IMG/VR virus record: IMGVR_UViG_3300005534_000015
Coordinates: 1-63,133 of that record
Reading direction: 5' to 3' (one strand)
DNA: 63,133 nt
Origin: a virus
Part shown: piece by piece, positions 47,516 through 55,877 of the stretch
Numbering within the stretch: the stretch's first letter is position 1
Layout of the letters: every line of letters starts with the position of its first letter
Made by a program: the position numbers and the translations under genes
Notes under the pieces: model-generated
Database searches by the model: none
What the model was told of the DNA's origin: nothing
The model's input: only the letters and a program-made list of their open reading frames with translations

Positions 47516-47660
47516 GGAGCCAACCGATGGCAACGCTGCGAACCGTTCAGAGCCGCGCAAACATCTTCGCGAAATCGACGCGTACCGTCCAGGCCCGCGC
47601 CCGGATTGGCTTTGCGACCCAGACCGCACAGGCAAAAGCGAACATTCGCCTGCCGCTGCC
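47165..47660 (+). repeat. R-T-V-Q-A-x-A-x-I coding repeats across two genes
   Basis: Seven copies of a short coding repeat (R-T-V-Q-A-[KR]-A-[NR]-I plus five variable codons) lie in the gene at 47087-47515 and at the start of the gene at 47527-49392. DNA copies share the core ACGGTYCAGGCG-type sequence. The repeats could allow in-frame expansion or fusion between the two genes. Confidence 0.65.
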
Positions 47661-49392
47661 CGCGACCGACGGCGGCTCTGTTTATCAGGTCATCGGCTGG
47701 AACGTCGAAGACGACCTCACCTCCCTTTGCCGAACCTTTAACGTCCGCCTGAAGGGCAAAGCGGATCTGCAGGTCGGCAGCCCGATCACGATCAAAGGCG
47801 GTTACGACAACAATAACGTCACCCTCGTCAACGGCATTGTCGATGAGGTCGTATTGGATACGGCCACGAACTCCCTGGAGACCATCGTTCAGGGGCGGGA
47901 CAGCGGCGCACGCGAGCTGCAGTCGATCCGCACGACCTTCTCCATTCCCTCCGAACCGCCGCTCGCGATGCCGCTGGCCAAAGGGGTGATCGGCAATGCC
48001 GTCGGTATATCAGGGCTGACGGTCGGGTCCCTGGATTTTCTGGATTACCCGCTCTTTGCCACCTACACAGCTATTGGCCGCACCGCGCCGGAAGTGATCG
48101 CTGAGCTGGTGCAGCCGTTCAACCAGTTCCCCAGTCAGCAGTATCACACCCGCATCGCGAACCGACTGGTTTCCGTCGTCGCCGTCAACTACAATCAGAT
48201 TTCCGGCTTTGGCGGGTTCGTTTCGGTTCCCCGGTCTCTCATCTATCGGATGCAGCGGCGGCAGCTTCTCTACCTGGACCAGCCGCGCCTGAACGAGATC
48301 CAGCAGATCGTCATCCGCGGCGCGGCCTACACCGTCCCGAAGACGAACCTTGGCACGGTGACCAAGAACGAATACTTCCGCACCACCGAGATGCAGGAGA
48401 TCGCGCAGGGAGTGCAGGGCCAGGTCATCGCGCCGGGCGACAGCGTGCAGACCGGGGCAAACCCGGCCGCCTATCAAGAGGTCGTCACCGAGGTCTCCAC
48501 GTCCAGTACCGTCTACGGCGACAAGCTCTTGAACAATACGGAGGAGATCGTCGTCAACGGCGTGCTCACGACGCGGACGACGGAACGGTACTGGTATACG
48601 GAACCGGGAAACATCACGCCGGCCGGTGGCCCGGTCGCTCTCGACGCGGCCTCGCTGGTCAATCAGAGCACGAGCCCTTCGGCGGACGCGCTGCTGTTCA
48701 TGACCTCCATCGTGCGCTCCGGATTGGTGGCCTCGGGCAGCGGCACCGTGTTTCAGGACCTCGAACGCTCGGTTAGAGAGTGCTTCTACGATGCGGCCGG
48801 CAACCTCGCCTGTGAGGCGACCACGACCCAGAGCTACGACACGAGCCTGCTGCAGTGGAAGCTCGCGGAGATGAGCGTGCGCACCCATGCCGAGGCGACG
48901 TCGGGGGCCGTCCGCACGCAGCTTTTGAATCTTCAATACGACGGCACGGTGTTCGAATTCAACAACAGCGCGACGCAGGTCGTCGCCGGCGGACGGCCCA
49001 GCACGACCCAGCGCGGCTCACGGCGCAGTGTGATCACCGTGCAGGCGCAGTCGCCCTTCGGGGAGCTGGACGGCAGCGGGAACCCGATTGACCCCGGTAC
49101 CGGCCTGTTCACCTGGTCCTACGAAAGCCCCTATCTCGGGCAGAGCATGTGCGACGTCGTGTTCGGGAACGCCGTCGAGGAGAAATCGCTGCAGTTGACA
49201 AACCCGCGCTGGGAACAGGTCGATCTCGAATGCCCGCTCCTGCCGCACGTCTACGCCGGACAGATTTTGCAGGTCGAGGTAACGACAGGCACCTTCCTCA
49301 CCTACATTCTGGATACGGTGGCCCATCAGTTCGAATCCAATCAGGCGGCGACCCGCCTATCGGGCCGGCGCATTACGACGACCCCTCTTTAA
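47527..49392 (+). CDS. Tail-tip hub protein (gp27/D-like) with repeat N-terminus
   Basis: After three R-T-V-Q-A type repeats (about 4-40), the 621-residue product has a hub-like region V-Y-Q-V-I-G-W-N-V-E-D-D with I-V-Q-G-R-D-S-G-A-R-E-L-Q, which is typical for baseplate hub/late control D-type proteins, then a long beta-rich body. It probably forms the tail-tip channel below the distal tail protein. It sits before a small OB-type gene as expected for hub and spike. Confidence 0.6.
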   Translation: MATLRTVQSRANIFAKSTRTVQARARIGFATQTAQAKANIRLPLPATDGGSVYQVIGWNVEDDLTSLCRTFNVRLKGKADLQVGSPITIKGGYDNNNVTLVNGIVDEVVLDTATNSLETIVQGRDSGARELQSIRTTFSIPSEPPLAMPLAKGVIGNAVGISGLTVGSLDFLDYPLFATYTAIGRTAPEVIAELVQPFNQFPSQQYHTRIANRLVSVVAVNYNQISGFGGFVSVPRSLIYRMQRRQLLYLDQPRLNEIQQIVIRGAAYTVPKTNLGTVTKNEYFRTTEMQEIAQGVQGQVIAPGDSVQTGANPAAYQEVVTEVSTSSTVYGDKLLNNTEEIVVNGVLTTRTTERYWYTEPGNITPAGGPVALDAASLVNQSTSPSADALLFMTSIVRSGLVASGSGTVFQDLERSVRECFYDAAGNLACEATTTQSYDTSLLQWKLAEMSVRTHAEATSGAVRTQLLNLQYDGTVFEFNNSATQVVAGGRPSTTQRGSRRSVITVQAQSPFGELDGSGNPIDPGTGLFTWSYESPYLGQSMCDVVFGNAVEEKSLQLTNPRWEQVDLECPLLPHVYAGQILQVEVTTGTFLTYILDTVAHQFESNQAATRLSGRRITTTPL

Positions 49393-49394
49393 CG

Positions 49395-49640
49395 ATGAAC
49401 ATTTTTGATCTCATTCAATCCCCTGAGAACCGGTCGCGGGTCGGGTCGCAGACGATGACGAACGGGACCATCATCGGGCCGGACGGACCCCGCTATCAGG
49501 TGACGGTGGCCGGCATCGCCTACACGGCCGATTCAGCGGTGACCGGGCTGCGGCCGGGGGACCGGGTGTGGGTCGTGATGGGCTGGGGCAGCCCTAAAGT
49601 GATCGGTCTCCTGGGGCCGGACCAGAACGCCAAAGCATGA
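49395..49640 (+). CDS. OB-fold tail-spike-like protein
   Basis: Start at 49395 (two bases after the hub stop). The 81-residue product has the strand order of a single OB domain (G-T-I-I-G-P-D-G-P-R-Y-Q-V-T-V-A, L-R-P-G-D-R-V-W-V-V-M-G-W-G-S-P). Similar small domains follow the hub in long-tailed phages and may plug or tip the tail. Overlaps the next gene by four bases (ATGA). Confidence 0.55.
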   Translation: MNIFDLIQSPENRSRVGSQTMTNGTIIGPDGPRYQVTVAGIAYTADSAVTGLRPGDRVWVVMGWGSPKVIGLLGPDQNAKA

Positions 49641-50662
49641 ACACCCGCGACCTGCTTCTCGGGGATGGGCCGGGTGATGAGCCCCGCGCGCGGCAGCGGC
49701 TCCTGCCGTCGCAGCCAGAGGGGACGGACCCGAACCGGGTCTATGTCGGCTCCGATATGGGGGAAATCGCCTACTCAGGAGAGAAGCCGCAGGCGGGCGA
49801 TATGATCACCATCATCGGGCAAGCGGCCCGGTTGGTGGCCCTGTCGCCGCAGACGCCGGGCCTGTCGATGCCGCTGTTCAGTAATCCCTGTTCCTGCAAA
49901 TGCCCCGGCAACAGCGGGGTCGCCTTTTACATGCAGAGCGCCTGCCGGAATTCGGTGATCGTGGCCCTCGACGCCCTGACGGGCGCGGTCCTTCAGGTCT
50001 TCGGGCTCGGCGATCTCTGGTATGGCCGCGGCATTGCCGTTGACAGCGCCAGCCCGCACAACCTCTACGTGCTGGATGATCGCCGGGTCTTGACGAAGCC
50101 GATCCTGACAACGGCCCTGACCCCGACGCGCGGCTACTTTACCCTGGTCGCGTTTACGCTGTCCGGAGGACAGTACCATGCGACGGCCTACACCGATCTG
50201 ACCGACCCGCTGCCGCCGCCTGCCGGCATCACCGGCTTTCCAGGGATCGCCTTCGAGACCCAGGACCAGGACCCGCCCGGCTTCACCCGACAGAGCCTCT
50301 CCGTTATTCAGGGCACGCTGCACCTGACGATGTATAACGCACCGGCCCGCTTCATGACTTTGAGCGGCGGGGTCGTCACCCCCGTCACCCTGAGCCAGAA
50401 CGGCGTCTCTGTGAACATGGGGCTGCGCGGTCAGATCGTGGCGATTAGCGACTCCCCCGCCCGGAGAACGAACCGGTACTGCATCGCGACGGATGGGGTG
50501 AACTATTTTGTGCTGGAGTTCAACGAGACGGGGGTTGTGACCAAGCAACTGGCCCTCGACGCCGAGCCGCAGCCCGCGCAGCTTGCCACGGTTTGCAATC
50601 AGATGCTCGTTCTTTCCACCGATCAGACGACGTTGATCCCTTCAACCGAAAACACTCCTTAG
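49637..50662 (+). CDS. Tail-tip protein with beta-propeller-like composition
   Basis: The 341-residue product has repeated strand groups with short loops (V-I-V-A-L-D-A-L-T-G-A-V, L-Y-V-L-D-D-R-R, Y-C-I-A-T-D-G-V-N-Y-F-V-L-E-F) that resemble beta-propeller blades, and a C-S-C-K-C cluster near residue 86-90. It may be a receptor-binding or assembly protein. No exact family recognised. Confidence 0.5.
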   Translation: MNTRDLLLGDGPGDEPRARQRLLPSQPEGTDPNRVYVGSDMGEIAYSGEKPQAGDMITIIGQAARLVALSPQTPGLSMPLFSNPCSCKCPGNSGVAFYMQSACRNSVIVALDALTGAVLQVFGLGDLWYGRGIAVDSASPHNLYVLDDRRVLTKPILTTALTPTRGYFTLVAFTLSGGQYHATAYTDLTDPLPPPAGITGFPGIAFETQDQDPPGFTRQSLSVIQGTLHLTMYNAPARFMTLSGGVVTPVTLSQNGVSVNMGLRGQIVAISDSPARRTNRYCIATDGVNYFVLEFNETGVVTKQLALDAEPQPAQLATVCNQMLVLSTDQTTLIPSTENTP

Positions 50663-51916
50663 ATGGCCAAAGAGATTCAGCAGATCGACTTTTGCAAAGG
50701 GCGATTGACCAAGATCGCCAAAAGCTTCGACCTGGCGGCGCCCGTCGACACGGCGCCGCTGCTGGGTCTGGCCTCCCTCGGCTGCCGTCCGCTGGTCTCG
50801 CATCGCCAGGATGCCGGCAGCGAAATCCTCTCCCGCTTCAAGCAGGATAAGGGGACGATCACGGAGCAGATTCTGACGACCCCGAATGACAGCGGGGTCA
50901 CCGGAACGTTTCCGAACTTTGAGGAGTGTTTTCCTTACGGCGCGCTCATCGCGGGCCTCGTGGGCAGCAACCCGATTATCGGCTCCGCCACAAACCCGTT
51001 CCCGACGACCGAGCCGAACCGTACCCTGCTATGGACGGTGGGGAACGCCGGCTTTACCTCCGTGGTGAATGGCACGCCGAAGTCCCTGACCGGCGATCCG
51101 ACCGCCTTTGATCGCGGCTCCAGCGCGGAAGCGCAGGTCGGTTTCGGAGGGACGAACGGCGGTGCCTCGGGCGGCAACATGCTCGTTCAGTTGCCGCCGG
51201 ACAATCGCGAGTATACGGGCGGCGTTCGTCTGCGGGCCAACCATCATTACGTTCCGTTTATCGAGCTGCCTTACTCCCCGCTCCTGCAGCCGCTTCTCTT
51301 CCAATACAGCTCGGCGTTCGGCTATTCGATCATCCCCGGCTTCTTTACGGGTGGCCAGGCGGTGATCGGGACCAACGGAACGTGCGATGTCGAAGGCTAC
51401 GGCGCTCCAGTCGCGCCGTGCCTCGTCTCTGCCAACGGCGATTTCGCTCCGGCGCAGAGCAACGAGCTGAACGGGCCGTCCCTCTCCCGTCAGTACAATC
51501 TGTACCGGCTGGCCCCCTTTACGCTGCCCGGCTTCGGCGGCAGCTTTAATCAGACCTTTGATGTGCCGCAGTCCAAAATTCGGGCTTACCTGTGCGTTTA
51601 CGTTGACAGCAGTCGGATCGACAGCGTGGTCTGTCACGAGGGGGCGAACGCCGGGACGACGGCCGTTTCTCTCCCGACGCCGGGGAACGGGCCGCCGTCC
51701 GCTTTCACTCCGGTTTTCCCCGGCATTGCCTTCGATACGGTCTATCAATTTGCCGTGGTGGGAAACGAAGCGACTTATACCTTCGACGTGACGCATGGAG
51801 CGACCACGATTACCACGACGGCGAGCGCCTTTTTCACTCTCGGCGGCACTCACATTCGCGCCTTCGAGGTCTATCTGGACATGCACAAAACAGGAAACCC
51901 GAGCCTCGTCTGCTGA
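50663..51916 (+). CDS. Virion structural protein, 417 residues
   Basis: Start at 50663 directly after the previous stop. The product is beta-rich with many Phe, Tyr, Pro and Thr and long loops, no catalytic motif and no coiled coil. By position at the end of the tail-tip block it is probably a host-contact or tail-tip protein. Confidence 0.55.
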   Translation: MAKEIQQIDFCKGRLTKIAKSFDLAAPVDTAPLLGLASLGCRPLVSHRQDAGSEILSRFKQDKGTITEQILTTPNDSGVTGTFPNFEECFPYGALIAGLVGSNPIIGSATNPFPTTEPNRTLLWTVGNAGFTSVVNGTPKSLTGDPTAFDRGSSAEAQVGFGGTNGGASGGNMLVQLPPDNREYTGGVRLRANHHYVPFIELPYSPLLQPLLFQYSSAFGYSIIPGFFTGGQAVIGTNGTCDVEGYGAPVAPCLVSANGDFAPAQSNELNGPSLSRQYNLYRLAPFTLPGFGGSFNQTFDVPQSKIRAYLCVYVDSSRIDSVVCHEGANAGTTAVSLPTPGNGPPSAFTPVFPGIAFDTVYQFAVVGNEATYTFDVTHGATTITTTASAFFTLGGTHIRAFEVYLDMHKTGNPSLVC

Positions 51917-51937
51917 TCGCCATTATGCGGGATCCGG

Positions 51938-51943
51938 TACAAT
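51938..51943 (+). promoter_or_regulatory. -10 element before the last late gene
   Basis: GGTACAATAA precedes an ATG at 51948 by four bases. That ATG opens an eight-codon frame ending in a TGA that overlaps the ATG at 51974. The main gene has its own GGAGAA site. No good -35 box. Confidence 0.35.
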
Positions 51944-51970
51944 AAACATGAGACCTGACCCCGGAGAACA

Positions 51971-52279
51971 ATGATGCGGCGCGACTTCACCGACTCCCTT
52001 AATTTGCAGATGTCCGTGAAGCTGGCTTTCTCGCTATTGGCGGCATGTCTGACGGCGGGAGCCGGGGCTGTCTCCTGGGCTTACGCCTTCCAGCAGCGCA
52101 TTGTGGATCAAACGGATCAACGCCAGGTGATGCGCCTGAAAGCCTATCCTTCTTCGATGGAACTGGAACGGATGTTTCAGATATTGGAAGGGCAGCAGCA
52201 AGTCAATTACATGGACCTGCGAAACCGGCTCGATGCGATCCGCACGCTCGTCTACCAGCGAACCGCAAATCACCGCTGA
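51971..52279 (+). CDS. Membrane protein with coiled-coil tail, lysis-like
   Basis: The 102-residue product has one hydrophobic helix (about residues 18-40, K-L-A-F-S-L-L-A-A-C-L) followed by a charged coiled coil. This N-in, single-helix layout fits inner-membrane spanins or some holins, but no partner gene adjoins it and the amidase is 29 kb away. It ends the rightward late region and its stop overlaps the convergent nuclease gene by ten bases. Confidence 0.5.
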   Translation: MMRRDFTDSLNLQMSVKLAFSLLAACLTAGAGAVSWAYAFQQRIVDQTDQRQVMRLKAYPSSMELERMFQILEGQQQVNYMDLRNRLDAIRTLVYQRTANHR

Positions 52280-52746
52280 CGTTCAGCCTTCAGCCATGGG
52301 GCGGTCCAGCCGACGGTCGGCACCCATGTCAGTTGACACTCCTCTTCGTCCAGCTCCCCGATAGTCCAGGTCTCCTGCGCTTTCATGCAGCAAACCGGCA
52401 GCATCCAGGCGCGGCTCTCGACGGCGCTGCCCATTTCGATGCGCACAACGCAAACGGCGAGGAATGGATCTCCTTGCTCGCGCTCATAAATCTCCAGGAG
52501 CCGGGGTAGTTGATGTCCGCGACAATGGAAGTTGCCGGGGTTGATCGCGACGTCGCCGGCGTGAAGCGGCTTCTTGCGCCCGTACTTCGTCAACTTGCAT
52601 TCGATGGGGTAGAAGTTGCCCATGTGGGCCATGCAGATGTCGAACGGCTTAACGACGGCTCTTGCCAGGTCAGGTATCTTGTAGACGAAGCAGCCCTGCG
52701 ATTTCAGACCGCGCATCAGACTGCTCTGGAAATCAACCTCTTTCAA
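52270..52746 (-). CDS. PD-(D/E)XK nuclease, RecU/VRR-type, TTG start
   Basis: The 158-residue product starts at TTG 52746 behind a strong AGGAG at seven-base spacing; upstream frame to 52839 overlaps the neighbouring gene. The core has K-P-F-D-I-C-M-A-H ... Y-P-I-E-C-K-L-T-K, the D ... E-x-K pattern of RecU/VRR-NUC nucleases. It probably resolves or trims DNA branches in replication or packaging. Confidence 0.7.
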   Translation of the reverse strand: MKEVDFQSSLMRGLKSQGCFVYKIPDLARAVVKPFDICMAHMGNFYPIECKLTKYGRKKPLHAGDVAINPGNFHCRGHQLPRLLEIYEREQGDPFLAVCVVRIEMGSAVESRAWMLPVCCMKAQETWTIGELDEEECQLTWVPTVGWTAPWLKAERQR

Positions 52747-52756
52747 TGGCTTTCTC

Positions 52757-53008
52757 CTAACATAACCCCTGCGCGAACTGCAGCTTTTCGGCTGCTGCGG
52801 CTTTCGCGACTGCCTCGCGCAGCGAGCGGCCCACGACATGGACGCGTCCCTGCATCTTATCGCCGTGCCAGTAGGAGACGGCCCAGTAATCGCCGTCTTC
52901 TTCGCCCGAGGGTTGCGTGCCTTCTGGCTTTTTGACCCACCGCTCGACGGTGGCCCGGCGCTGGTCGATAAACGCTTGGGCTGCCTCTTCCGATTCAGGC
53001 CCGGTCAT
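52757..53008 (-). CDS. Hypothetical 83-residue protein
   Basis: Start at 53008 overlaps the cupin stop (ATGA), chosen over the longer frame to 53074. The product is Glu/Gln/Ala-rich with a W-A-V-S-Y-W-H-G-D strand and a helical C-terminus. No family recognised. Confidence 0.55.
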   Translation of the reverse strand: MTGPESEEAAQAFIDQRRATVERWVKKPEGTQPSGEEDGDYWAVSYWHGDKMQGRVHVVGRSLREAVAKAAAAEKLQFAQGLC

Positions 53009-53379
53009 GGCATCGTCCACCACAACTTGGCATCGGCTACAGGATCGAGTGCGTGGCTTTCGTTGATTCGGCAAACGTCTTCATCGGAATGTTGAGTGGA
53101 CACTTCTAGAAGAGTCATTCCCGTTAACGTCGCGAAACAATGCGGCGTACCGCGGGGGACATGTAGAGTCTCTCCGACTGACACCGGCCATAGGGTGGAT
53201 CCGACGACGATTACGCCGGAACCCGCAACGACGTGAAAACTCTCGGCCTTCTTTGGGTGATAATGAAGAGAGCAAACATATCCCGGAGAAATATAGAGCC
53301 ACTTCGAACAGAATTCGGGACGATTCGTAATGTAAACTTCTTCACCCCATATTTTGGTAACAACCCGTCCCTCATCCAT
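53005..53379 (-). CDS. Cupin-domain protein
   Basis: Start at 53379 behind GGAGAG. The 124-residue product is a single cupin: motif 1 with S-L-H-Y-H-P-K-K-A-E (His39, His41, Glu46) and motif 2 with G-E-T-L-H-V-P-R-G-T-P-H (His80), enough to bind one metal. Cupins of this form include sugar-phosphate isomerases/epimerases and binding proteins. Its neighbours are heptose genes, so a sugar substrate is likely. Confidence 0.75.
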   Translation of the reverse strand: MDEGRVVTKIWGEEVYITNRPEFCSKWLYISPGYVCSLHYHPKKAESFHVVAGSGVIVVGSTLWPVSVGETLHVPRGTPHCFATLTGMTLLEVSTQHSDEDVCRINESHALDPVADAKLWWTMP

Positions 53380-53617
53380 TTTTACTCTCCTTCTCATCGG
53401 GAACCCACTGTTTCTCCGGTTTCGGCTGTTCGACCTTTGCCTCTTCCAGTATCTTGCGGGCGCCGGCCCGCAGAAGATCAGCGACGGTCATGTTGTTCTT
53501 CCGCGCAAACTTCATGAAACGCATCCATTCGTCCGGTTCAACGCTGGCCGAGACACGCACCGTATTCTGGTGAATCTTAAACTTGCCCCAATCCTTCAGG
53601 GTCGGGTCTTTCATCAT
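53372..53617 (-). CDS. Ribbon-helix-helix-like DNA-binding protein
   Basis: The 81-residue product has a strand V-R-V-S-A-S-V followed by two helices (E-W-M-R-F-M-K-F-A-R and M-T-V-A-D-L-L-R-A-G-A), as in CopG/MetJ-type repressors, then a Lys/Glu-rich tail. It may regulate this operon. Confidence 0.6.
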   Translation of the reverse strand: MMKDPTLKDWGKFKIHQNTVRVSASVEPDEWMRFMKFARKNNMTVADLLRAGARKILEEAKVEQPKPEKQWVPDEKESKNG

Positions 53618-54126
53618 CGTCGCTTCCTCCTCTTCGCCCCAGGAAGGGCCTGCAGCCGCTCCAGGAGGACCGTTGTGCGATGTTCCGAGAGGTAGGGCAG
53701 GGTATGGACCTCTCCCCCGTATTTTTGGACCACAGCGGCTTCAGGGAGGTCCTCGATGCGCCGATCCGGCCCCTTCACGTAAGCGTGCGGCTGGATCACT
53801 TCAAGAACGCCTTCCGGTGTGTCGTCATCGAAGACGACAATGGTGTCCACCGCCTCCAGGGCCGCCAGCATCAGCACCCGGTCCCGGACGGCGAAAAGAG
53901 GACGCTCTTTCCCTTTGAGGCGGGTTACGCTCGCATCGGAATTCAAGCAGACAATCAGGTGCGTTCCATAATGACACCGGGCCTGATGGAGGAACAGGAC
54001 ATGCCCTGGATGAAGCAGATCGAAGCAGCCGCTCGTCGCGACGATATGGTTGCCTAGCGACCGGAGAATCTGACAGTGCTCGCGGATCTGCGACAGGCGA
54101 ACGACCTTATGTTCGAGGCGGAGCAT
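53614..54126 (-). CDS. hldC: D-glycero-beta-D-manno-heptose 1-phosphate adenylyltransferase (HldE C-domain/HldC-like)
   Basis: The 170-residue product is a cytidylyltransferase-like enzyme: S-G-C-F-D-L-L-H-P-G-H at 32-42 (H-x-G-H at 39-42), N-S-D (62-64) and L-K-G-K-E-R-P, matching HldE's second domain and HldC. It would make ADP-heptose from heptose-1-phosphate and ATP. It shares the operon with the kinase at 54283-55314. Confidence 0.85.
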   Translation of the reverse strand: MLRLEHKVVRLSQIREHCQILRSLGNHIVATSGCFDLLHPGHVLFLHQARCHYGTHLIVCLNSDASVTRLKGKERPLFAVRDRVLMLAALEAVDTIVVFDDDTPEGVLEVIQPHAYVKGPDRRIEDLPEAAVVQKYGGEVHTLPYLSEHRTTVLLERLQALPGAKRRKRR

Positions 54127-54299
54127 CAGGCATCGACTCCCGCGCCAGCGCGGAGACCGTCGACAACCTCCTGGGGCAGGGAGATGAGGTGATCGCAGTA
54201 CTCCCAGGCGTAGTCGTTCGTGCGGGAGTAATAGTAGACGGGGTTGCCGCGATAGAAGACGCCCTCGACGGGCACCCAGCAGTTATAGAGTGACGGCAT
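54126..54299 (-). CDS. Hypothetical 57-residue protein between heptose genes
   Basis: Start at 54299 chosen for operon fit; the longer frame runs antisense-like through the kinase. The product has many Tyr and Trp (Y-N-C-W-V-P, Y-Y-Y-S-R-T-N-D-Y-A-W) and overlaps the kinase end by 17 bases and the adenylyltransferase start by one. Unknown function. Confidence 0.5.
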   Translation of the reverse strand: MPSLYNCWVPVEGVFYRGNPVYYYSRTNDYAWEYCDHLISLPQEVVDGLRAGAGVDA

Positions 54300-55314
54300 C
54301 GGTCGATCCCTCCGGCGTTGTTTCAGGGGCCGCGAGCGCGGCGGCTTGCAGCGGCGTTCCACAGCCGATCTGCGCGCAGCAGTGCGCGGCCCAGCGTTGC
54401 CCTTCGTGTATCCATCGTTTGACCTCTTGCTCCTTCGATCCGGCGTGACCCGCCAACTGCGGGCGCCGCAGGACGCTGTAAGCGAAGCCGGCGGTGAATG
54501 CGTCACCTGCCCCGGTTACGTCAATCACGTTATCGGCAAGAGTCGGCTCGTGGAGCATCCTCCGAACGGTGGATTCCGGTTCCATCGAAAGATTACAGTA
54601 AACGCCGCCCGACCCCTGAGTAACGACACGGCATCGCGACTGGAAGAGAGGCCAACGGTCGTTCTCCACAACTTCCTGCCAATGAGTGTCAGCCTCCTTG
54701 TGGTTGCAGATGAAGGCTTCGAGACAGGCGTCCTCCCAACGCTGCGGGACCTTTGAGTTGACAATGGTCGTGAGGCTCGGATAGAGGGTTCCTATCCAGT
54801 TGATGAGCCGCTGGCCCGCTCGGCCCTGAAACATCCCTTTATCGTAGTCGGCCACGACGACAAGATCGAAGATACCTTGTAAAAGCACCTCCCGAAGAGA
54901 GGCGCACTCTTGTTCGTCCAGAATGCAATTCGTATCTTCGTCGCAGCGAACCAGTTGCCTGACAAATTCTCCCGACTCAGAGGCAAGGCAAATCCTCTCT
55001 TTGCGGGTCGTGCGGAATTGACCTGGCGGGCGCAAGCAGCGCCAGGAGAGAGCAATGTTGTTACGCGCGCAAAGGTCGCTCAAATCGCCACCCGTTGCAT
55101 CCGTCGTCCAGTGACAAAAGAGAGTGACAGCAACGTCTTCCTGCGCTGCCAGCCACCGGGCGACGTTTGCCGCGCCTCCCAGCTCAATTTCGGTCTTCAT
55201 GTTGGACAGGACGCGGCAGTCGGGGTCCTCGGGGCTATCTCGGAAAGTAAAGCTATAACGACGGACATCAACCATCGCGTCACCAATGACGGCAATACGA
55301 TATGGATAGGACAT
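54283..55314 (-). CDS. hldA: D-glycero-beta-D-manno-heptose-7-phosphate kinase (HldE N-domain/HldA-like)
   Basis: The 343-residue product is a PfkB-family kinase: G-D-A-M-V-D at 11-16, substrate loop G-G-A-A-N at 46-50, V-A-D-Y-D-K-G (D156, K159) and the catalytic D-V-T-G-A-G-D-A-F at 265-273 with Asp271. The overall order and first motif fit the HldE kinase domain. It would phosphorylate heptose-7-phosphate at C1; the next enzyme adds AMP. In many bacteria these domains are fused; here they are separate genes as in HldA/HldC. Confidence 0.85.
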   Translation of the reverse strand: MSYPYRIAVIGDAMVDVRRYSFTFRDSPEDPDCRVLSNMKTEIELGGAANVARWLAAQEDVAVTLFCHWTTDATGGDLSDLCARNNIALSWRCLRPPGQFRTTRKERICLASESGEFVRQLVRCDEDTNCILDEQECASLREVLLQGIFDLVVVADYDKGMFQGRAGQRLINWIGTLYPSLTTIVNSKVPQRWEDACLEAFICNHKEADTHWQEVVENDRWPLFQSRCRVVTQGSGGVYCNLSMEPESTVRRMLHEPTLADNVIDVTGAGDAFTAGFAYSVLRRPQLAGHAGSKEQEVKRWIHEGQRWAAHCCAQIGCGTPLQAAALAAPETTPEGSTDAVTL

Positions 55315-55319
55315 TGAGG

Positions 55320-55865
55320 CTACGGTTCCTTTCGAAGGGCCTGATCGAGTTCGTCCAGTGTCTGGCGAAAGAAAGGTGTCTTCTTCCCATCGGCGCTGAT
55401 AAAGTCAGGAAGCCGATGGATCGATTTCATGTCTATCCGAGACATGGTGTAAACGTCAAGGAACCGAACCTGCACGGCGGCTATTTTATCTGCGGTCATG
55501 GTTTCGGCGCCATCTCCCTTATCGACCCGTCGCCGCATCCGCGCTTCGACTGCTTCCACCGCATCTCCCATCAGAAACAGACGGCACTCCATCACACTCA
55601 TAAAGTGGTCGAACTTCCCCAACTCTCGATCCGAGAGCACCCCGCCGCCGAGACACCCGTTATAGGCATAATTGGAAAGGTGCGCCCGGTCGATGATGAA
55701 GTGGCGACTGCGGCGATACTGTTCAAGCAGCCCGTCGCGGAAGTGCCGATAGGCGTCGGGCGGCGGGACGTTGAACTTCAGGATAGGCAGGTCCAACGCC
55801 TCGCCGATGGCGGCGGCAAGGGTGGACTTACCCGTCATGTTGAGCCCTTCGATCAGTAATATCAA
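55320..55865 (-). CDS. P-loop deoxynucleotide-kinase-like protein
   Basis: The 181-residue product has Walker A G-L-N-M-T-G-K-S-T at 7-15, a D-R-A-H-L-S segment (position of the DRX motif in thymidylate/deoxynucleoside kinases) and a later R-M-R-R-R lid region. It likely phosphorylates a nucleoside or dNMP. It lies between the polymerase and heptose genes. Confidence 0.7.
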   Translation of the reverse strand: MILLIEGLNMTGKSTLAAAIGEALDLPILKFNVPPPDAYRHFRDGLLEQYRRSRHFIIDRAHLSNYAYNGCLGGGVLSDRELGKFDHFMSVMECRLFLMGDAVEAVEARMRRRVDKGDGAETMTADKIAAVQVRFLDVYTMSRIDMKSIHRLPDFISADGKKTPFFRQTLDELDQALRKEP

Positions 55866-55877
55866 CGATTTCTCCTC

